This document shows positions 58,680 through 64,000 of a stretch of 64,000 nucleotides of DNA, piece after piece. How positions within the stretch are numbered: position 1 is the first letter of the stretch; each line of letters opens with the position of its first letter. The position numbers and the translations under genes were made by a program. Origin of the DNA: CAYNRE01 sp964399535 (GTDB lineage Bacteria; Planctomycetota; Planctomycetia; Pirellulales; CAYNRE01); contig CAYNRE010000009.1 of the NCBI GenBank assembly GCA_964399535.1, forward strand, positions 496,001 to 560,000, read 5' to 3'. The notes under the pieces were generated by a model. It saw only the letters and a program-made list of their open reading frames with translations. It was not told the DNA's origin and ran no database searches.

Positions 58680-59468
58680 ATGTCTCTTCGCAGTTCGGCA
58701 ATCGTGCCGCTCATTCGTCGAAACGGGTTCTTGTTGGGCGCGCTAACGCTGTGCTGCCTTGCCAGTGGCGGAAAGCTGGCCGCTCAGGTCCGCGAGATCG
58801 GTCAACCCTGGCCCAATACTCGCAGCGCCGACAGCCGCCGGCCCGACATCGGACAACCGGGCGAGGCCTGGTCGCTTTTCCCAGCCGGCATCGGCCGATG
58901 GGGCGATCGCCTGGTCGGTAGCTCGCAACTGGTCGATTGCCCGAGCGATCCGCTTTGCCTGAGCTATCCGCGGAGCGTTTATCGCGATCGCGCCTTTCCG
59001 TCGACGGTGCCGGCACTCCCGCGGCGATTCGATTCCGATTGGTCGAGCACCAACCGATCTCCCTGGTTCGACGTGGGGTACACCGCGTACACCTCGTTTG
59101 GCTGGCCCTGGTCTGCCGGATACGGTTGGGGCTGGGGTGGGGGCTGGGGCCTGGGTTGGGGTGGCTGGCGCGCCGGATGGGGCGGATGGGGTGGCTGGGG
59201 TGGCGGCTGGGGGCCCTATAGCTGGGTCTCGCCCACGGGGTTCTATCCCGGCTTTCGACCCTGGTATGCCAACCCCTATGCGGTGCGACCGTGGTGGGGC
59301 GTTTACGGTCCCTACTACGGCGGTGGGTACGCCAGCTTCTATCGGCCTTGGTACCTGTACGCCCCCGGCTCGAGCGTTTGGAACCGCGGCTACCCAGGCG
59401 CCTGGGGTGGGTTCGCCGACGACTGTCCGCCCGGGCGAGCGGGCTACGCGGGCTGTTACTACTGGTAA
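58680..59468 (+). CDS. Secreted Gly/Trp/Tyr-rich protein
   Basis: A 262-aa protein with an N-terminal signal sequence (SAIVPLIRRNGFLLGALTLC, cleavage around LAA). A charged middle part with Cys-containing segment CPSDPLCLS is followed by a highly repetitive tail (about residues 140-250) of short Gly/Trp/Tyr units: GWGWGGGWGLGWGGW, GWGGWGGWGGGWGP, PYYGGGYASFYRPWYLY. The tail ends with DDCPPGRAGYAGCYYW. Such aromatic/glycine repeats suggest a cell-surface or matrix protein that self-associates, but this is inference. ATG at 58680 chosen because the signal starts there. The frame upstream is open but non-coding in appearance. A second small secreted protein gene follows. Confidence 0.7.
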   Translation: MSLRSSAIVPLIRRNGFLLGALTLCCLASGGKLAAQVREIGQPWPNTRSADSRRPDIGQPGEAWSLFPAGIGRWGDRLVGSSQLVDCPSDPLCLSYPRSVYRDRAFPSTVPALPRRFDSDWSSTNRSPWFDVGYTAYTSFGWPWSAGYGWGWGGGWGLGWGGWRAGWGGWGGWGGGWGPYSWVSPTGFYPGFRPWYANPYAVRPWWGVYGPYYGGGYASFYRPWYLYAPGSSVWNRGYPGAWGGFADDCPPGRAGYAGCYYW

Positions 59469-59694
59469 GTCACCGCGCGCGACCGCTGGACGGTGACGGA
59501 GCGGGCCGGCTTCGGTCCCCCCCGGATCGAGCCCGGTAAGACCGGTCGGGTAAGGCGCGTCGACAATGCGGGCACGTCCCGGATTCGGTCGAGACAACCG
59601 CGGCCGATTGGCTACGGCCTGGGTGGTCGCCAGGGCCGAATAGAACTGTAGAGTCAACAGCGACTGTGATTCGACCCTGAACGGAGTCCTGGCC

Positions 59695-60036
59695 ATGAAA
59701 CCGGCTACCCTGCTCACGGCTTTTGCGCTGGGCGGAGTACTATCCGGCGGCCTGTGGGCTGCCGAGCCGCCAGCGGGCGCCACGCCGCCCCACATCATCG
59801 TACGGCGAGGGGCCGCGGGCCCCACGCCCGAATACGTTTACGACCACCTTAATCCCGAGCGGTTCTCGGCCAATCCGCAAACTCCGCTGGAGATTTACAC
59901 GAACTACCCCTACGTGAATACGCCGCGCCGGGCGTATCCCTATGGTTGGTTCGGCGCTCGCCAAAAGCCGCGCGATTGGTACTACCGGGGCACGCGCGGC
60001 TACCCGATGCACATGGAGCGATGGCCGGGCCGGTAG
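59695..60036 (+). CDS. Small secreted Tyr/Arg-rich protein
   Basis: A 113-aa protein with a signal peptide (KPATLLTAFALGGVLSGGLW, cleavage near WAA/EPP). The mature part is short and Tyr/Arg/Pro-rich: VYDHLNPERFSANPQTP, YTNYPYVNTPRRAYPYGWFG, DWYYRGTRGYPMHMERWPGR. No domain recognised. The ribosome site ACGGAG precedes the ATG. Together with the preceding Gly/Trp-rich protein this suggests a locus for secreted surface proteins, though the 226-bp gap means they need not be co-transcribed. Convergent with the nucleotidase gene. Confidence 0.65.
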   Translation: MKPATLLTAFALGGVLSGGLWAAEPPAGATPPHIIVRRGAAGPTPEYVYDHLNPERFSANPQTPLEIYTNYPYVNTPRRAYPYGWFGARQKPRDWYYRGTRGYPMHMERWPGR

Positions 60037-60044
60037 CGAGGGCG

Positions 60045-60062
60045 CCGCGGACGAGCCCGCGG
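60045..60062. terminator. Small GC hairpin between convergent genes
   Basis: CCGCGG (60045-60050) and CCGCGG (60057-60062) form a 6-bp stem with a 6-nt loop in the 34-bp gap between two convergent genes. No T run, so a weak bidirectional terminator candidate. Confidence 0.3.
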
Positions 60063-60070
60063 GGCCGATC

Positions 60071-61054
60071 TTAGGCGCCCACCTGGCGCAGGGCCACGAG
60101 GGCGGCCTCGTGCAGCCGGCCATTGGAAGCCACCACGCCGCGATTATGGGCCAAGGTGCGACCTTGGCTGAAGTCGAGCGGCTTGCCGTCGAGGTCGGTG
60201 ACGCGACCCCCGGCCTCTTCGATGACCAGCGAGCCGGCCGCCTGATCCCAAATCTTCTCGCGGTAATTGGGTTGCGAAGGCGAGATCAACCGCAGCATCA
60301 ATTCGCCGCCACCGGCGGCCAACACCGCGTACTTGGCCTGGCTATCCATCCGCACCGGCTCGGCCGTTACCTGCAACACCTGGGCAACTTCGCCGATTTG
60401 ATCGGCATTGGTGTGCCCAGACTCCACCGACCTCAGCAGCCGGGCCAACGCCGGGTCGCTCTGTTGCGAAACGTTGATGCGAACGAATTCGCCGCCGGTC
60501 AGGGGGCGGGTCCAGGTCCCCTGCCCTGCCAGCGCCAAGACCAGCGAGCCCGGCCCGCCTGGGTCCACGCGGCAGGCGTCGGTTAGGTTCGGGCACCCCA
60601 ACACCCCCAATTCGACCCGGCCTTCGACAATCAGGGCCAAGGCCACCGCGTATTGCTCGCCGCGGAGAAACCCCTTGGTGCCATCGATCGGGTCGAGAGT
60701 CCAAAACCGATCGCCCGGCGCGGCCGCGCCTCGATCGATCCACTCGCACACGCTGTCGGGCGTGGCGGAAGGAATCTCTTCGGCGACGAACCGGGTGACC
60801 TGTTCCAGAACGGCGCGGCGCTCGGGATCGCGCAAGTCGGCGGCATCCTCTTCGCCCACCAACACCTCGCCCGGCAACTTGGTCAAGAGTGTATGGCTGA
60901 CGAGCGCTTGAGCGGCGAAGTCGGCCACCGTTACCGGTGATTTGTCTCCCTTGGTCAAGGTGGCGTCGACCAGCCGCTGTTGCACGCCGCGCACCAAGAG
61001 CGACGCACGGCGCACCGATTCCAGGGCGAATTCCAACTGCGGCGAAAGAAACAT
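60071..61054 (-). CDS. 3'(2'),5'-bisphosphate nucleotidase (inositol monophosphatase superfamily)
   Basis: A 327-aa enzyme of the HAL2/CysQ type. Lead helix LVRGVQQRLVDATL and KGDKSPVTVADFAAQAL; metal site GEEDAADLR, then DPIDGTKGFLRGEQYAVALAL, and the C-terminal metal Asp in KIWDQAAGSLVIEEAGG. The DPIDGTKGF plus GEQYAV pattern is typical of the 3'(2'),5'-bisphosphate nucleotidases that remove pAp formed in sulfur assimilation, rather than of simple inositol phosphatases. Mg2+-dependent and cytoplasmic. ATG at 61054 is preferred; a frame runs upstream but without similarity. Divergent from argB; the short gap contains a strong promoter facing argB. Confidence 0.87.
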   Translation of the reverse strand: MFLSPQLEFALESVRRASLLVRGVQQRLVDATLTKGDKSPVTVADFAAQALVSHTLLTKLPGEVLVGEEDAADLRDPERRAVLEQVTRFVAEEIPSATPDSVCEWIDRGAAAPGDRFWTLDPIDGTKGFLRGEQYAVALALIVEGRVELGVLGCPNLTDACRVDPGGPGSLVLALAGQGTWTRPLTGGEFVRINVSQQSDPALARLLRSVESGHTNADQIGEVAQVLQVTAEPVRMDSQAKYAVLAAGGGELMLRLISPSQPNYREKIWDQAAGSLVIEEAGGRVTDLDGKPLDFSQGRTLAHNRGVVASNGRLHEAALVALRQVGA

Positions 61055-61259
61055 GCCGGGGGGTCCTTCCGTCTGGCGGGGCGCCAACTTCGGGGGCAAA
61101 GTCTTTGCGGAGCGTTGTCCGTGCGGTCCGCGGGCAAGATGCCGCCCGAAAAACTCTCGGCCAACGATTCGCGGTTTGCGATTATGCGTCGGGCCCGGTC
61201 CAGGGGCAATCGCCCCAGACTCGTCGGTTGTGGGCTGAGGCCCTACGGAGCGCGATTCG

Positions 61260-61285
61260 CCGGCCCCGGGGGCCCCCGGGGCCGG
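61260..61285. repeat. Perfect 26-bp GC palindrome
   Basis: CCGGCCCCGGGGG followed immediately by its exact complement, with no loop, about 80 bp upstream of the arg promoter -35. Could be a cruciform, operator or transcription block; nothing supports one choice. Confidence 0.55.
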
Positions 61286-61365
61286 ACGGGAACGTCGTTC
61301 CGCGGCGCGCAAACCGCAAGCGGGCCGTGGGATTCGGGCGACCCTTTGGGGGTGCTCAGCCCGCG

Positions 61366-61393
61366 TTGACACTGTGGTGTGCGCCCGTAGAAT
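61366..61393 (+). promoter_or_regulatory. Sigma-70 promoter of the arg genes
   Basis: TTGACA (61366-61371) and TAGAAT (61388-61393) are separated by 16 bp, close to consensus and the best sigma-70 match in the window. Transcription would start near 61400, about 95 nt before the argB TTG. No ArgR-type operator was recognised. Confidence 0.7.
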
Positions 61394-61494
61394 TATGGGT
61401 TTTCCATCGCGCCGGCAGCCCCACTGCCGGCCGGCTCGGTCGGGGCGGGCGGAAGCCGCCGATCGCCCGGGCCCCCGCAGGAGGGCATCGCGCC

Positions 61495-62388
61495 TTGATC
61501 GAGGCACAAGCCGCTATCGAAAAAGCCGACGTGCTGATCGAAGCGCTCGGCTGGATTCGCCAGTTTCGCGACAAGGTCACCGTGATCAAGCTCGGTGGCA
61601 GCGTGATGGAGAATCCCGATGCGCTGCGCCACCTGCTGATCGATATCGTGTTTATGGAAACGGTCGGCATGCGCCCCGTGGTGGTCCACGGGGGCGGAGC
61701 CGCGATCAGCCGAGCCATGGCCCAGGCCGGGCTCGAACCGCGCTTCGTCCACGGCCGCCGGGTCACCGACGCCGCCACGCGCGACGTGGTCGAGCAGGTG
61801 CTGGCCTACGAAACCAACGAAGAGCTCGTGGCCCTGACCGAGCGCCTGGGGGGCCGGGCGGCGCCGCTCAACTTCCGCACCTCGAACGTGCTCTTTGGCG
61901 AGCGGCTCCACCTGAGCGACGGTTCGGGGGAGCCCATCGACCTGGGTTTCGTGGGGCAGGTAACCAGGGTCGATCGCACCACGATCGAGAATCTATGCTA
62001 CGCCGGCACCGTACCGATTATCCCCTCGATGTGTCTTGACCCTAGCGATGGGGAAAAACTGAACGTCAATGCCGACACGGCGGCCCAGGCCGTGGCCCAG
62101 GCCCTGGGTGCCGAGAAGCTGGTGTTTCTCAGCGACGTAAACGGGGTGCGCCGCCGTAAGGAAGACCCCGACACGCTGATTCATTCACTCACCGCGGCCC
62201 AAGCCCAGCAATTGATTGCGGAAGGAACCATCGAATCCGGCATGATTCCCAAAGTGCAAGCCTGCCTGGAGACCCTGAATCACGGCGTCCGCAAGGTGCA
62301 CATCATCGATGGCCGGCTGCGCCACTCGCTGCTGCTCGAGGTGTACACCAGCCGCGGCGTGGGCACCGAAATTGTGCGCGGCGACTAG
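61495..62388 (+). CDS. argB: Acetylglutamate kinase (TTG start)
   Basis: A 297-aa enzyme for the second step of arginine synthesis. N-terminal ATP site TVIKLGGSVME, HGGG motif VVVHGGGAAISRAM, the acetylglutamate-site LNVNADTAAQAVAQALGAEK followed by LVFLSDVNGV, and the C-terminal GIxxxG-type GVGTEIV are all present. An N-terminal helix (AQAAIEKADVLIEALGWI) as in arginine-feedback-regulated kinases suggests inhibition by arginine. The start is taken as TTG at 61495, with AGGAGG nine bases upstream; the preceding codons in frame are not kinase-like. First gene of argB-argD-argF. Confidence 0.93.
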   Translation: MIEAQAAIEKADVLIEALGWIRQFRDKVTVIKLGGSVMENPDALRHLLIDIVFMETVGMRPVVVHGGGAAISRAMAQAGLEPRFVHGRRVTDAATRDVVEQVLAYETNEELVALTERLGGRAAPLNFRTSNVLFGERLHLSDGSGEPIDLGFVGQVTRVDRTTIENLCYAGTVPIIPSMCLDPSDGEKLNVNADTAAQAVAQALGAEKLVFLSDVNGVRRRKEDPDTLIHSLTAAQAQQLIAEGTIESGMIPKVQACLETLNHGVRKVHIIDGRLRHSLLLEVYTSRGVGTEIVRGD

Positions 62389-62445
62389 ACTTGGGTGACG
62401 CCCGGGTCGGTCCGGTCGTCTCCCGCGGGGTTGGAAGCGCCAGCC

Positions 62446-62556
62446 ATGACCTGTTGGGACGGCCCGAACTTTTACCTCGCCCATCGCGTCCTAAATCACT
62501 TACCGGCATCCCGCCGGCCTGGCCCCAGCGACAGCCCCCTTTGGTTGTGGAGGTAA
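62446..62556 (+). CDS. Possible 36-codon leader ORF upstream of argD
   Basis: An ATG at 62446 with GGAAG eight bases upstream opens a 36-codon frame that ends in TAA inside the argD ribosome-site region (62554-62556), ten bases before the argD start. Predicted peptide ends in Pro/Arg-rich sequence (SRRPG, WR). It could couple argD translation or act as an arginine-responsive leader, but a chance ORF is equally possible. Confidence 0.3.
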   Translation: MTCWDGPNFYLAHRVLNHLPASRRPGPSDSPLWLWR

Positions 62557-62565
62557 CGTTCTCCC

Positions 62566-63768
62566 GTGGCCACCAGCACTCACCGATCGTCGGCGGAAAC
62601 CATCGAGCTGTTTTCGCGTTATGTCATTCCCAATTACAACCGCTACCCGGTTTGCCTGGTCCGAGGCGAAGGCTCCCAGGTTTGGGACGCCGAGGGCAAC
62701 CAGTACCTCGACCTGTTCCCAGGCTGGGGTTGCAACCTGCTGGGCCACTGCCCCGCGCCGGTGGTGCGGGCCGTGCAAGACCAGGTGGCCACGCTGATCC
62801 ATGTGCCCAACACCTGGTACATCGAAGCCCAGGGCCTGTGGGCTAAGGCGCTGAGCGAGCGCAGCTTCGGCGGTCAGGCCTTTTTCTGCAATTCGGGCAC
62901 CGAGGCCAATGAAGCGGCCATTAAGCTCGTGCGGCTGCACGCCGGCAAGGGTCGCTATAAAATCATCACCTTTCACGGCAGCTTTCACGGCCGCACGTTG
63001 GGGTCGCTCACCGCCACGGCCCAGCCCAAGTACCATGCGGGACTCGGGCCCTTGGTGGCCGGCTTTCAGTATGCCCCCTTCGGCGACCTGGACGCCGTGC
63101 GCAAACTGATCGACCACGAAACCGCCGGCCTGATGATTGAGCCGATCCAGGGCGAAGGGGGCGTGCAGGTTCCGCCCCCCGGGTTCCTAGAGGGCCTACG
63201 GCAACTGGCCGACCAGCACGACCTGCTCCTGGTGTTCGACGAGGTGCAAACCGGCTGCGGCCGTACCGGCCATTGGTTCGCCTACCAGCACTTCGGCGTT
63301 ACGCCCGACGTGATGACCCTGGCCAAGGCGGTCTGCGGCGGAGTGGCGGGGGGCGCCCTCTTGGCCCGACCGGAAATCGCCGCCAGTCTCAGGCCGGGCA
63401 CGCACGCCGCCACGTTCGGCGGCAACCCGCTGGCCGCCCGAGCGGGCGTCGCCGCGATCGAAATGATCGAACAGGAGGACCTGCTCCGGCACTCGGCCCA
63501 GATGAGCCGCCTGTTTGAAACTCGACTCTCCGAGTTGAAATCGCGATGCGACCTGGTGCGCGACCTGCGCATCGTGGGCCTGATGATCGGCATCGAACTG
63601 GCCGGCGACGGCGCCTCCGTGGTGCAGGCCTGCCTCGAGCGGAAACTGCTGATTAATTGCACTCACGGCAACGTAATTCGGCTACTGCCCGCTCTAAACA
63701 TTTCCGCCGAGGAAGTGCAGGCGGGATGCGATATTCTCTGCGACGTGATTACCAGCTACACGGTTTGA
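62566..63768 (+). CDS. argD: Acetylornithine aminotransferase (GTG start)
   Basis: A 400-aa class III, PLP-dependent aminotransferase for arginine synthesis. GQAFFCNSGTEANEAAIKLVR, the cofactor region FHGSFHGRTLGSL, EPIQGEGGVQVPP, DEVQTGCGRTGHWFAYQ and the Schiff-base Lys in TLAKAVCGGVAGGALL are intact; HAATFGGNPLAARAGVAAIE completes the family pattern. Length and order are normal. Start is GTG at 62566 after TGGAGGTAACG. Follows argB by 177 bp, with a possible leader peptide in the gap, and is followed by argF. Confidence 0.94.
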   Translation: MATSTHRSSAETIELFSRYVIPNYNRYPVCLVRGEGSQVWDAEGNQYLDLFPGWGCNLLGHCPAPVVRAVQDQVATLIHVPNTWYIEAQGLWAKALSERSFGGQAFFCNSGTEANEAAIKLVRLHAGKGRYKIITFHGSFHGRTLGSLTATAQPKYHAGLGPLVAGFQYAPFGDLDAVRKLIDHETAGLMIEPIQGEGGVQVPPPGFLEGLRQLADQHDLLLVFDEVQTGCGRTGHWFAYQHFGVTPDVMTLAKAVCGGVAGGALLARPEIAASLRPGTHAATFGGNPLAARAGVAAIEMIEQEDLLRHSAQMSRLFETRLSELKSRCDLVRDLRIVGLMIGIELAGDGASVVQACLERKLLINCTHGNVIRLLPALNISAEEVQAGCDILCDVITSYTV

Positions 63769-63853
63769 GCGAGCCGGGCGAACCGGCCCACCATCGGGTG
63801 GCCGCGGTTCGTCCTGGCGCGCCTGGCCGCGAAAGAAACCCGCGAGTACTGCC

Positions 63854-64000
63854 GTGATTCGTCATTTGCTTACGCTCACCGATGTTTCGTCGGCTGAAAT
63901 CGATCGTGTCTTCGCCATCACCAAGGATCTGAAAAGCAAGTACGACCAAGGGCTGCGCGAAGCCATTTTGCCCGGACGGGTCATGGCGCTGCTGTTCGAG
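63854..64000 (+). CDS. argF: Ornithine carbamoyltransferase, 3' partial (GTG start)
   Basis: The first 49 codons of a gene that runs off the right edge. The visible sequence (RHLLTLTDVSSAEIDRVF, AITKDLKSKYDQ, then LPGRVMALLFE) is the usual N-terminus of ornithine carbamoyltransferase, just before the carbamoyl-phosphate-binding STRT motif, which is outside the window. Start is GTG at 63854; upstream GAAAGAA is only a weak ribosome site. It lies 85 bp after argD on the same strand, completing argB-argD-argF, and converts ornithine to citrulline. Confidence 0.85.
   Translation, partial: MIRHLLTLTDVSSAEIDRVFAITKDLKSKYDQGLREAILPGRVMALLFE

Larger units (their letters stand above)
61055..61494. 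other. Divergent intergenic region, 440 bp
   Basis: Lies between the nucleotidase gene (minus) and argB (plus). It contains the 26-bp palindrome (61260-61285) and the arg promoter (61366-61393). No other gene was supported. Confidence 0.6.

Noticed and set aside
60937..61494. In-frame upstream extension of argB
   Set aside because: The translation is basic and low-complexity, overlaps the divergent nucleotidase gene and covers the arg promoter. TTG at 61495 has the ribosome site.
61055..61507. In-frame upstream extension of the bisphosphate nucleotidase
   Set aside because: It would overlap argB and the promoter region and has no similarity to the family; ATG at 61054 starts the conserved helix.

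Overview
The window reads as a high-GC chromosomal segment from a member of the Planctomycetota, probably a Pirellula-like lineage. This is inferred from gene content; no rRNA or other phylogenetic marker is present. The planctomycete hallmarks are an SHD1-domain secreted protein, a redoxin/cytochrome c/copper-monooxygenase-like fusion, an ECF-type sigma factor followed directly by a membrane Ser/Thr kinase, small exported Gly/Trp/Tyr-rich proteins, an unusually long UvrA and sparse short operons. There are no tRNA or rRNA genes, no CRISPR array, no insertion sequence and no phage genes. GC content and codon use look even throughout, so I see no clear transferred island.

Layout. 1-10.1 kb: the end of a long acidic repeat protein, the redoxin-cytochrome fusion, an SCP2 lipid-binding protein, a CHASE2 nucleotide cyclase, a DoxX-like protein and an SHD1/beta-propeller protein. 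10.4-17.4 kb: one gene for a double-length UvrA (2359 aa, four ABC modules) with a duplicated C-terminal module I do not recognise. 17.7-23.9 kb: a dynamin-like GTPase, a Ca2+-type P-type ATPase, a GT4 glycosyltransferase overlapping the ATPase tail to tail, and a zinc-ribbon protein.

24.3-31.2 kb is the most interesting stretch. An orphan NtrC-type sigma-54 activator is divergent from uspA. The 788-bp gap between them holds a near-consensus -24/-12 promoter facing uspA and, about 230 bp upstream of it, two palindromes that look like enhancer sites. A CBS protein, a small haem protein, a VIT1/CCC1-type transporter, a YHS protein and CorA follow. I read this as a candidate stress or metal/redox regulon.

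31.3-42.7 kb: sigma factor and kinase; an isochorismatase-ThuA fusion translationally coupled to a DUF1992 protein; a second small haem protein, paralogous to the first; a kinase with a degenerate nucleotide loop; a zinc-ribbon membrane protein; an HDOD protein with a degenerate GGDEF-like tail; a site-2 protease; and an EamA transporter. 43.1-46.0 kb: a polysaccharide export set (GT4, Wzm/KpsM-like permease, Wzt/KpsT-like ATPase). 46.3-53.0 kb: a small lipoprotein, an M32 carboxypeptidase, an unknown protein and two tandem amidases. 53.1-60.0 kb: apt, an RND/MMPL exporter, an unknown anchored protein, a Gfo/Idh/MocA oxidoreductase and two secreted proteins. 60.1-64.0 kb: a 3'(2'),5'-bisphosphate nucleotidase divergent from argB-argD-argF, which has a clear TTGACA-N16-TAGAAT promoter; all three arg genes use non-ATG start codons, and argF runs off the right edge.

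All family calls come from motifs read by eye, and promoter and terminator calls from visual pattern matching; no database search was run.
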